Assembly: GCA_027014065.1 (NCBI GenBank)
Contig: JALWEL010000001.1
Location: 1-18,973, forward strand
DNA from: DHVE2 group archaeon
GTDB lineage: Archaea; Thermoplasmatota; Thermoplasmata; Thermoplasmatales; Aciduliprofundaceae
Length of the DNA stretch: 18,973 bases
Direction: 5' to 3'
Positions 12,707 through 18,973 of this stretch are shown piece after piece. A program made the position numbers and the translations under genes. Position 1 is the first letter of the stretch. Every line of letters starts with the position of its first letter. Under the pieces are notes generated by a model that saw nothing but the letters and a program-made list of their open reading frames with translations, did no database searches and was not told the DNA's origin.

Positions 12707-15291
12707 TCCTCATTCTCTTCTTCGTTCGACTCTTCCTGCTCTTCTTCTTGTTCTCCTTTTTTATCCTTTTTCTTTTTAGCCATTATTGCTGCTAAAACTA
12801 TTGTCACTATGATTACGACGATAATTCCTATGTACATTGAGAACTCGGCGTAACTCATGTAAGTGGAGCCGAACACTAAATCAGCTGTTTGAGCCTTGGT
12901 CGTCTCGCTCATGGGTCCCTCTCCGTATTTGTTCACAGCGGAGACCCTGTACTCGTAGAAGCGGTTGTTCTTCACAGTTTTGTCAACGAAGCTTGTCTTA
13001 TCACCGCTTACCGTACCTACTAAAATCCACTGGTCTCCTTCTTTTCTGTATATTTTGTACTCCGTGATATCTGCACCTCCTTTGTAGCTCGGGGCGTGCC
13101 ATGTGAGCGTCACCGCGCCGCTACCGCCTTTTGCCTTCAGATTAAGCACCGGCCCAGGTATACCGGGTACGCCCGTTACAAGCTCGCTCTTATTACCGAG
13201 ACCCACATAGTTTTCCGCCCTTATGAAGTATGTGTAATTCACACCGTTCTTAGCTGTTGTGTCGTTAAAGTAGAACGTTTTGTTGTCCACGTGGCCAATG
13301 CGGGAGTAGTTGGTTCCGTTTATTCCTCTGTATATGGTGTAGCCCCAGATATCAGCTCCCCCGTTGCTGACGGGTGCGCCCCATGTTATATTCACATAGT
13401 TATTTCCAAAGACCGCTTTCGGATTAGTTGGTGCAGAGGGTACTTTGTCGTTTCTCTTCTCCCATACCACGTTGTCGAGCCATGCCATATCCTGCCCCGC
13501 TGATCCAGTTCCATCTTTCTGATAAACCCATGTGAGGTTATGCACACCGCCCCCTATTAATGCGGATACGGTGCTCCAATCCCTCTCTCCGCTGATGTTT
13601 GCGATACTCTTATTTTCCACGTAGAAGTAAAGGATATCATGATTCTCCTCGGAAGATACCTTCCAGCTGAACGTTAGAAGTCCGGGACCGTACACGGTGG
13701 CCTTCAGCACGCATCTACCGTTGTCGCCCACGGGTACAGTTTGCATAGCGCTGTTTCCTTTCATGTGAACGTAGGGCTGACTTACCCAGTGGGAATGTAG
13801 GGGATTGTACTGGGGTATGGTCAAGTTTAGGGCATTACTATCTATCGCGCTATTGAAATCGGAAAACGGGTAAATATTGAAGCTCACATCCTTGTTGAAT
13901 GGAAGAGTGGATGCCGAGGTAATAAGGTTTTGCGAAAGCTGAGATGGGAATCCCGGTATATACCCCCATGCTCCAGTGTATCTCTCTAAGTATACTTTGT
14001 CGATTGTGGCATTTTTATCCTCGCTACTGGTTATATTGATGTTTACGGTGAGGCTCGAACCTATGTTTTGGGGAACTATGTCTGAGATATCATAAGCGAT
14101 GTATTTTGGCATCTTGGCGTGTACTTTTGGAAGCTCCTTCCCGTAATAAAGAGGCTTTGTGTTTGTACCCACTGTGAAGCTTATGTTTACGTCCCATTCC
14201 GGCGGATGGTTGAATTCCAGTATTGCGAGGGTCGTGGGTTGATAATGGGGCTCGTCAATGAGGTACATGGGGAAGCCTTGGTCGTTGTAATCCACTTCAT
14301 CTTTGAATGCTTTGTATGTTACCCAATAGAATCCATGATCCCCCCACGAAGAACCCCAGGAATTCGCAATTTTGAATGCTCCCACATCACCATCATCGGT
14401 GACTGTGTCATCGTATCCTATGATTGTCTGGCCGTGGTTGGGTGTGAGGTTCTTTGAGTATTCGCTGGAGGATATTATGTAATTTCCATCTTTAAATGCG
14501 TCGTCATAAATGTCTGCGTCAATGCCGAAAGTGACGGGTATGCCCTGATTTATGAGGCTTTTTATTGTATTTATAAGAGAACCGTTGTTCTCTATGAAAG
14601 AGTAATCTTTGATCCTGTGAAGCGGGGCCTCGCGCATTGCGGCGGTACTTCCCCAGCTTGTGAGTGAGGAATCAAAATACGGCATCGTTGCTATGCTTGC
14701 TGCTCCCCAGTTTTTAATAACTTCCGCGTTATCGGTGAATGTTGATCCTTGATCCACACCATTGTTAATTTTGTTGTATGTCCAAGCGGGGCTCATTAGG
14801 TATGTTCTGTTACCAGACGAGGCATTCCAGTTGTTGTCCTTCGCTTCTATGTATGTGTCTTCATAGTAGGTCACGGCCCAAGCTGCGCATGAGCCCTGCT
14901 GTCCTTGGTTACCTATTGGTGGGAAGTACTTGGTCTTTGAGAGATCAACCTTCATTGGTAGAGCCCTGGTACTTACCATGGCCCCATCGGTCACCTTCAA
15001 TTTATCCATCATTCCATTCCAATCCTTGTCGCTGGGAGGTGCCAACCCTGTGCCGTGGCCATCCACAATTTTATTGTAATTTTTATTCGGGTCAAACACA
15101 CCCACGTGCTTTTTCAAGTAATTCATTTCCTCAGCAGTCAGATAGTGGTATTTCATTGTTATTCCGTTTATTTCTCCAAAATGTTCGCTGCTTGCGTTCG
15201 TTGCGTATGCCCTCGGAACGAAAAATCCCGAAAGCAAAACCACTGCAATCACAAAGATTGCTAAACTTCCAAATCTACCCATCGCTCGCAT
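12697..15291 (-). CDS. Secreted, membrane-anchored papain-family (C1) protease with FN3 domains
   Basis: An 864-aa extracellular cysteine peptidase. A signal peptide covers residues 1-30 (hydrophobic core, then PRAYA). The C1-type catalytic domain (about 112-350) has GNQGQQGSCAAWA (Cys135), NHGQTIIGYDD (His286) and ANSWGSSWGDHGF (Asn310), the full Cys-His-Asn set with the oxyanion Gln. A middle beta region (about 350-615) includes a DMAWLDNVVW segment typical of extracellular jelly-roll modules. Two FN3 domains follow (about 617-707 and 710-800), then one membrane helix (about 819-838), KKKKDKK, and a Glu-rich acidic tail. The catalytic part therefore faces outside. Many N-x-S/T sequons are present. 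The ATG at 15291 lies about 28 nt after a TATA-like box; an internal ATG at 15282 is less well placed. Possible roles are peptide nutrition or surface-protein processing. Substrate unknown. Confidence 0.9.
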   Translation of the reverse strand: MRAMGRFGSLAIFVIAVVLLSGFFVPRAYATNASSEHFGEINGITMKYHYLTAEEMNYLKKHVGVFDPNKNYNKIVDGHGTGLAPPSDKDWNGMMDKLKVTDGAMVSTRALPMKVDLSKTKYFPPIGNQGQQGSCAAWAVTYYEDTYIEAKDNNWNASSGNRTYLMSPAWTYNKINNGVDQGSTFTDNAEVIKNWGAASIATMPYFDSSLTSWGSTAAMREAPLHRIKDYSFIENNGSLINTIKSLINQGIPVTFGIDADIYDDAFKDGNYIISSSEYSKNLTPNHGQTIIGYDDTVTDDGDVGAFKIANSWGSSWGDHGFYWVTYKAFKDEVDYNDQGFPMYLIDEPHYQPTTLAILEFNHPPEWDVNISFTVGTNTKPLYYGKELPKVHAKMPKYIAYDISDIVPQNIGSSLTVNINITSSEDKNATIDKVYLERYTGAWGYIPGFPSQLSQNLITSASTLPFNKDVSFNIYPFSDFNSAIDSNALNLTIPQYNPLHSHWVSQPYVHMKGNSAMQTVPVGDNGRCVLKATVYGPGLLTFSWKVSSEENHDILYFYVENKSIANISGERDWSTVSALIGGGVHNLTWVYQKDGTGSAGQDMAWLDNVVWEKRNDKVPSAPTNPKAVFGNNYVNITWGAPVSNGGADIWGYTIYRGINGTNYSRIGHVDNKTFYFNDTTAKNGVNYTYFIRAENYVGLGNKSELVTGVPGIPGPVLNLKAKGGSGAVTLTWHAPSYKGGADITEYKIYRKEGDQWILVGTVSGDKTSFVDKTVKNNRFYEYRVSAVNKYGEGPMSETTKAQTADLVFGSTYMSYAEFSMYIGIIVVIIVTIVLAAIMAKKKKDKKGEQEEEQEESNEEENEEEE

Positions 15292-15313
15292 AGAAAGGTT
15301 AAGATTTCACACG

Positions 15314-15324
15314 TATTTAAATTT
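15314..15324 (-). promoter_or_regulatory. TATA-like box of protease gene
   Basis: Minus-strand AAATTTAAATA, centred about 28 nt before ATG 15291. The gap between the protease and purD genes is only 47 nt and holds little else. Confidence 0.55.
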
Positions 15325-15338
15325 TGCATTTGAAACTA

Positions 15339-16670
15339 TTATATTTCTCTCAGTTTCTTCATCTTCTCGATTTTCCTCTGAATCATGGATCTTTTCGCAA
15401 TATCATGCCTAGAGAACACCCTTCCTTCGATAAACTGCAACGCATCCTCTGCGATTCTCTCAGCCTTTTCCAGATTTTCTCCCATTCCCACCACTGCCAG
15501 CGAGCGAGATGTAGTGGTGTATATTTTTCCATCTTTTTCGTCCACGGAGGCATAATAAAGTAATGCTCCTTTTTCTCTTATTTTATCTTCTCTTATTTTA
15601 ATCACTTCGCCCTTCAGCGGTTTCGTGCCGTAACCTTCGGGAACAACGTACTTCACGACGGTTGCTACGTTTTCGAATTCGATTTTCTCTTTCAGTTTTC
15701 CCTCTATAATACTCCATGATATATCCACCAGATTGCTTTTGAGTATAGATAGAACGTTCATCGCCTCGGGATCTCCAAAGCGGCAGTTGATTTCGATTAC
15801 CTTGGGTCCCTCGGCGGTGAGCATGAACTGCCCGTAGAGCACTCCCTTGTATATTCTTCCCTCCCTCCGCATAGCCGCTACTATGTCTTCCAGTATTTTC
15901 ATGGCCTTCGCGTAGTCCTTGTCGTCCATGAATGGAAGGAGATGATTCTCCATGCTGTATGAGCCCATTCCACCCGTGTTCGGTCCCTTGTCTCCTTCGT
16001 ATGCTCTCTTGAAATCTTGCACGAGGGGCATTCCTTTCAAATTCTTTCCATCCGTGAAAATCTGCAGGGTGAATTCCTCTCCCTCTAATTTTTCTTCGAT
16101 TATCACCTTGCCCTCTCCGCCTATTTTTTCTTCTATTACTTTCTTCGCATATGCTATTCCCTCTTCTTTGGTGTGGAAATGATCTCCCATGACCCACACA
16201 CCCTTGCCCCCGGTGACACCAACTGGCTTAATCACGAAGGGCTTCTCATAATCTCTAAGAAATTCTTCAACCCTATTTGCGTCGGTGAAAACGTAATAGT
16301 CGACGAAACCCTCAATTCCATGTTTCTTCATTAAATCGCGCATGAATTCTTTGGAACCCTCTATTATTGCCGCGTTTTTCTTCGGACCCACCACGGGAAT
16401 TCCTTGTTCTTCCAGCATGTCTGCCATGCCTTTTATCAGCGGGTCCTCGGGGCCAATGAACGCAAAATCAACCTTTCTGAACTTAACCCAATCGAGGTTC
16501 TTCACGTAGCTCACGGAATTATGATCTCCGATTATGTAATCCTCCGAGAGCCTCGCTATTCCCGGGTTCTTGTGCTTCATCACCGTGTATATCTTCGCTC
16601 CTCCTTCTTTGAGGGCTTTAGCTATTGCATGTTCTCTCCCTCCTGAACCGATAAGCAGAACTTTATTCAT
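15339..16670 (-). CDS. purD: Phosphoribosylamine-glycine ligase (GARS)
   Basis: Second step of de novo purine synthesis: ATP-dependent joining of glycine to 5-phosphoribosylamine. The protein has 443 aa, close to the family norm. It has an N-terminal nucleotide-binding region (KVLLIGSGGREHAIAKAL), an ATP-grasp domain (KPVGVTGGKGVWV, then GEGKVIIEEKLEGEEF), the substrate loop GPNTGGMGSYS, the metal-binding EINCRFGDPEAMNVL, and a C-terminal GARS domain. The start is ATG 16670, preceded at 5 nt by GGAGGTGA; the in-frame GTG at 16679 falls inside that site. The ATG overlaps the end of scpB by 8 nt, so purD is downstream in the scpB operon. Confidence 0.96.
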   Translation of the reverse strand: MNKVLLIGSGGREHAIAKALKEGGAKIYTVMKHKNPGIARLSEDYIIGDHNSVSYVKNLDWVKFRKVDFAFIGPEDPLIKGMADMLEEQGIPVVGPKKNAAIIEGSKEFMRDLMKKHGIEGFVDYYVFTDANRVEEFLRDYEKPFVIKPVGVTGGKGVWVMGDHFHTKEEGIAYAKKVIEEKIGGEGKVIIEEKLEGEEFTLQIFTDGKNLKGMPLVQDFKRAYEGDKGPNTGGMGSYSMENHLLPFMDDKDYAKAMKILEDIVAAMRREGRIYKGVLYGQFMLTAEGPKVIEINCRFGDPEAMNVLSILKSNLVDISWSIIEGKLKEKIEFENVATVVKYVVPEGYGTKPLKGEVIKIREDKIREKGALLYYASVDEKDGKIYTTTSRSLAVVGMGENLEKAERIAEDALQFIEGRVFSRHDIAKRSMIQRKIEKMKKLREI

Positions 16671-17172
16671 CTTTCTCACCTCCTGATTTTTCGAAAAATT
16701 TCTTCACCTCTTCCGGCTTGGATGCGTCGATTCCGAAATATTCGTTGAATTTTTTGGTGGTTCTCAAAATCTCCGTTTTTCCTGATTTCTTCCCGTAAAC
16801 GAAGCCTCTCTTTTTCAGCTCGTCCACATGGGGGTATACTTTGGTGCCCAGCATCTCCCTCAGTTTTCTCTTTGATATGGGCTGGTAATACGCTATCACC
16901 GCCAGTGTCTTGAGAAGGTCCTGGGACATCTCCTTTTTTCCCACCTTGTACCCGTATTGCACGTATTCGTCTTTTAGCTGCATCACGTACTTGTTCCCAA
17001 TTCTAACGATTTCTATCGCTCCGTCCCTCTTCTCGTATTCTTTTATCAGTTTTTTCATCGCTTTGCTGATCTCTTCGGACTTTAACCCCGAGAGCTTGGC
17101 AATCTCACCCACGCGCATGGGCTTGTCCGTTGAAAAAAGCACAGCCTCCGTGACCTTCATCGCCTCGTCCAT
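16663..17172 (-). CDS. scpB: Segregation and condensation protein B
   Basis: A 169-aa winged-helix protein of the ScpB family, a regulator of SMC/ScpA chromosome condensation. Visible features are the KVTEAVLFSTDKPMRVGEIAKL opening (first winged helix), DLLKTLAVIAYYQPISKRKL and LRTTKKFNEYFGI (second winged helix), all characteristic of ScpB. The open frame extends upstream to 17271, but I start at ATG 17172 because family similarity begins there and a TATA-like box lies about 25 nt before it. The extra 33 residues would overlap the divergent DUF1611 gene. No smc or scpA is in the window. It is cotranscribed with purD by an 8-nt overlap. Confidence 0.9.
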   Translation of the reverse strand: MDEAMKVTEAVLFSTDKPMRVGEIAKLSGLKSEEISKAMKKLIKEYEKRDGAIEIVRIGNKYVMQLKDEYVQYGYKVGKKEMSQDLLKTLAVIAYYQPISKRKLREMLGTKVYPHVDELKKRGFVYGKKSGKTEILRTTKKFNEYFGIDASKPEEVKKFFEKSGGEKDE

Positions 17173-17192
17173 GATGCCGCATGCCCTCGATG

Positions 17193-17200
17193 ATATATAA
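17193..17200 (-). promoter_or_regulatory. TATA-like box of scpB-purD operon
   Basis: Minus-strand TTATATAT, centred about 25 nt before ATG 17172, supporting a leaderless start there. Confidence 0.55.
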
Positions 17201-17217
17201 TTTTTCCAATTGTGCGG

Positions 17218-17226
17218 AATTTTTAA
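17218..17226 (+). promoter_or_regulatory. Possible TATA-like box of DUF1611 gene
   Basis: AATTTTTAA centred about 28 nt before ATG 17250. It is weaker than the other boxes. It lies back-to-back with the scpB promoter in a 77-nt divergent region. Confidence 0.35.
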
Positions 17227-17249
17227 GGTGAAAGGTACCATGTAGGTAT

Positions 17250-18278
17250 ATGCGCGTTGTTCTCCTTGCACATGAGAAATTCACCAAGATGGGCGGAAAA
17301 ACGGCGAGGGGCGTGTATTTTTACTCATCTCACGAAATAGTGGGCATAATCGATAGAACATTGAGCGGAAGATATGCGGATGAATTTTTCCCCGGCCGAA
17401 GGCACGTGAGGATATATTCCAACATTGAGGAGATAAAAGATGACTACGATGCCCTGATAATCGGTGTTGCACCGATAGGTGGAAAATTGCCAGATGCGTG
17501 GAGAGATGAGATAAAATACGCTTTGGAGCATGGAAAGAAGGTGATCTCAGGACTTCATGATTTTCTGAGCGAGGATAGTGAGTTTAAAAAAATCGCAGAG
17601 ATAAGCGGGGCGGAGATTTGGGACGTGCGCAAACCTCCCGAAACCCTCAGGGTTGCGGACGGCTCAGGAAGGGGAGTTAATTCAGTTCTCATCGCAGGAA
17701 CCGATTGCAGCGTTGGAAAGATGATCACTGCCGTAGAACTGACAAATGAGGCGAGGAGAAGGGGTGTGAATGCGGGATTCGTGGCCACCGGCCAGACGGG
17801 GATAATGGTCGGCGCCGATGCAGGTTATGTGCTCGATCGGATTCCCGGTGATTTCATGGCTGGAGCGATGGAAGAACTCGTGGTTAATGTGGCCAAAAAT
17901 AAAGAAATAGTTTTCGTGGAGGGCCAGGGGGCGTTGACCCATCCGGCGTACAGCGGAGTCACTCTTGCGATTCTACATGGCTCTTACCCAAAGAAGATAA
18001 TTTTAGCGCATGATCCCAAGAGGAAGGAGCATCACGACTACCCGGGATTCAAAATACCAAATTTGGAATGGCAAATAGAAACCTACGAACGCTTAGCTGA
18101 GAAAGTATCGGGAGGAAAGGTTGTGGGCATCGCAGTTGATGGCGAGAAAATGAGCGATGAAGAATACGAAAAATACCGAAATATAATGGAAGAAAAATTG
18201 GGCATGCCCGTGGTGGACGTTCTGCGGGATGGTGCTGGGAGGCTTTTTGATAAGCTTCAAGAAAATTTTAAAAGATAA
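17250..18278 (+). CDS. DUF1611-family P-loop protein (DgcN-like)
   Basis: A 342-aa protein of the DUF1611 family. The N-terminal alpha/beta domain contains the IIGVAPIGGKLPDAWR segment and KVISGLHDFLSED, followed by a P-loop NTPase-like domain with GTDCSVGKM (150-158, Lys157), FVATGQTGIMVGADAG and VEGQGALTHPAYSGV, all hallmark motifs. Some bacterial members (DgcN) have been linked to N-acetylation in D-glutamate catabolism; whether that applies here is unknown, and no partner gene such as DgcA is visible. The start is ATG 17250, just after a weak TATA-like element. The gene is transcribed divergently from scpB and followed 30 nt later by the next gene, which has its own box. Confidence 0.88.
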   Translation: MRVVLLAHEKFTKMGGKTARGVYFYSSHEIVGIIDRTLSGRYADEFFPGRRHVRIYSNIEEIKDDYDALIIGVAPIGGKLPDAWRDEIKYALEHGKKVISGLHDFLSEDSEFKKIAEISGAEIWDVRKPPETLRVADGSGRGVNSVLIAGTDCSVGKMITAVELTNEARRRGVNAGFVATGQTGIMVGADAGYVLDRIPGDFMAGAMEELVVNVAKNKEIVFVEGQGALTHPAYSGVTLAILHGSYPKKIILAHDPKRKEHHDYPGFKIPNLEWQIETYERLAEKVSGGKVVGIAVDGEKMSDEEYEKYRNIMEEKLGMPVVDVLRDGAGRLFDKLQENFKR

Positions 18279-18279
18279 A

Positions 18280-18288
18280 TTTTTATAC
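18280..18288 (+). promoter_or_regulatory. TATA-like box of putative V4R/HNOB-like gene
   Basis: TTTTTATAC centred about 25 nt before ATG 18309. The downstream T-rich stretch could also end the preceding transcript. Confidence 0.5.
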
Positions 18289-18308
18289 TTTTTTTATATT
18301 CCTCCCTT

Positions 18309-18830
18309 ATGCCAGATAAGAAAATGGTGAAAGGGGCAGTGATGAATGGTTATCTAAGATTTGTCAAGCGAAAGTGGGGTATTGAGGGAGTTAAGGAAGC
18401 TTTGAAGTATGTGGGAATGGATGTAAATCCAAAGGATGGAGAGTGGATTCCCGCGGAGATGGCTACCAGTGTGCTGATGTGGATAAAAGAAAATAAGGGA
18501 GAGAAATACGTTGTGGAAGCAGGGAGGTATGCCAGCACGGATTTGGGTGTGTTCACTTACATAGTTGCGTCACTTATGAGTGTGGAAAAGTTCATAAGGA
18601 GGGCCAGGGACACATACAAAACGCTGTTCAATTACGGAGAGTTCATAATAGAAGAGGGAGATAATAAAGCAACCATAACCATAAAAAACGCAAAGCATCC
18701 TGAACCATCGTGCCTCGCGTGGGAAGGTGCACTTCAGGGCATATTAGAAGTTACCAAAACCAAGGGCAAGGTCACGCCCGTTGAACCCGATAACGAGGAA
18801 GATTGCAAGTATGTGATGGTCTGGGAGTGA
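18309..18830 (+). CDS. Small putative sensor-domain protein (TIGR02265/V4R/HNOB-like)
   Basis: A 173-aa soluble protein. The layout is an N-terminal helical part (VKGAVMNGYLRFVKRKWG, EALKYVGMDV), a mid helix region with YVVEAGRYASTDLGVFTYIV, a helix with FIRRARDTYKTLFNYG, then beta strands ending in a CLAWEGALQGILE helix and EDCKYVMVW. This order resembles DUF2378/TIGR02265 and the V4R/haem-NO-binding class of small-molecule sensor domains. I see no histidine clearly placed as a haem ligand; Cys residues lie near the C-terminal helix and last strand. The family call is tentative and no ligand can be named. The start is set by a TATA-like box about 25 nt upstream (leaderless). It ends 1 nt before a convergent gene. 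Confidence 0.7.
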   Translation: MPDKKMVKGAVMNGYLRFVKRKWGIEGVKEALKYVGMDVNPKDGEWIPAEMATSVLMWIKENKGEKYVVEAGRYASTDLGVFTYIVASLMSVEKFIRRARDTYKTLFNYGEFIIEEGDNKATITIKNAKHPEPSCLAWEGALQGILEVTKTKGKVTPVEPDNEEDCKYVMVWE

Positions 18831-18831
18831 A

Positions 18832-18973
18832 TCAGAGAAAATCATCTATCTTTTTCTGATGTTTCATCTCGTATACTATTTTGCTCTTTTTTATCCACTC
18901 TTTCACCTTCACCCTTTTCCCTATGAACTCTAGAGCCTCATCTATCGTGCTGAACTTCACGGGGGTTTTGAAC
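18832..18973 (-). CDS. C-terminal end of an unidentified gene (cut by right edge)
   Basis: Minus-strand frame open from the window edge to a TGA (complement of 18832-18834). It gives the last 46 residues of a protein: FKTPVKFSTIDEALEFIGKR, then a basic helix (VKVKEWIKKSKIVYEM) and a KKIDDFL end. It converges on the preceding gene with a 1-nt gap. The codon use and Lys/Glu-rich composition match the neighbours. Too little is visible to name a family. Confidence 0.6.
   Translation of the reverse strand, partial: FKTPVKFSTIDEALEFIGKRVKVKEWIKKSKIVYEMKHQKKIDDFL

Noticed and set aside
12697..12790. GAA/GAG-rich repeat at the protease 3' end as a microsatellite
   Set aside because: It is fully explained by the Glu-rich C-terminal tail after the membrane helix.
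14778..15293. Plus-strand open frame of 171 codons opposite the protease N-terminus
   Set aside because: Antisense to a clear signal peptide and C1 domain; the translation is Ser/Pro/Cys-rich with no motif.
15598..16197. Long minus-strand open frame (about 200 codons) inside purD
   Set aside because: It is an out-of-frame shadow of purD with Arg/Gly-rich low-complexity translation, no ribosome site and no domain.
17173..17271. Longer N-terminus for ScpB beginning at 17271
   Set aside because: It would overlap the divergent DUF1611 start and its promoter, and family similarity starts at the ATG at 17172.

Overview
The window looks like chromosomal DNA of a thermoacidophilic euryarchaeon of the Thermoplasmatota, most like the Aciduliprofundum/DHVE2 lineage. 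This is an inference from gene content: several KaiC-like ATPases, an archaellin-type N-terminus, DUF835, a PUA/PAPS-reductase/ferredoxin fusion, DUF5320 proteins, archaeal ScpB and PurD. It also fits the promoter style. Most first genes of a transcription unit have a TATA-like box about 24-29 nt before the start codon (leaderless mRNA), while several genes inside operons have GGAGGTGA-type ribosome sites. I see no rRNA, tRNA, CRISPR array, insertion sequence or phage gene, and no gene-free stretch over 300 nt.

Layout. (1) 1-3680 (+): a soluble multi-PAS/GAF histidine kinase cut by the left edge, overlapping by 1 nt a zinc-ribbon/PUA/PP-loop (PAPS-reductase-like)/2x[4Fe-4S] protein. (2) 3677-10670: a dense signalling region. 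On the minus strand are a lone CheY-like receiver translationally coupled to a GvpD-like P-loop ATPase, a DUF835 protein, a small helical protein coupled to a KaiC-like ATPase, and a zinc-ribbon/CheC-like protein cotranscribed with a second KaiC-like ATPase. On the plus strand, in the middle, are an archaellin-like protein interrupted by three FN3-like repeats and a small basic partner with a repeated KxAYxxGxxxGxxK motif, then a possible 30-aa leaderless microprotein. (3) 10742-12057 (-): an operon of two Gly/Tyr/Arg-rich proteins (DUF5320 type), a small membrane protein and a NifX/NifB-C-like protein. (4) 12175-12687 (+): a rubrerythrin-like diiron protein. (5) 12697-15291 (-): a secreted, membrane-anchored papain-family protease with FN3 domains. 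(6) Housekeeping: purD and scpB (-), then divergently a DUF1611 protein and a small protein resembling V4R/HNOB/TIGR02265 sensor domains (+). The C-terminus of a further minus-strand gene enters at the right edge.

The strongest candidate for an undescribed system is region 2. A receiver (CheY), a possible receiver phosphatase (CheC-like), three RecA/KaiC/GvpD-type ATPases, DUF835 and an FN3-bearing archaellin-like surface subunit lie within 7 kb, with no CheA, receptor or archaellum motor gene in view. A working model is a regulated, non-canonical archaellum or adhesive filament module. That is inference from proximity and domain content.
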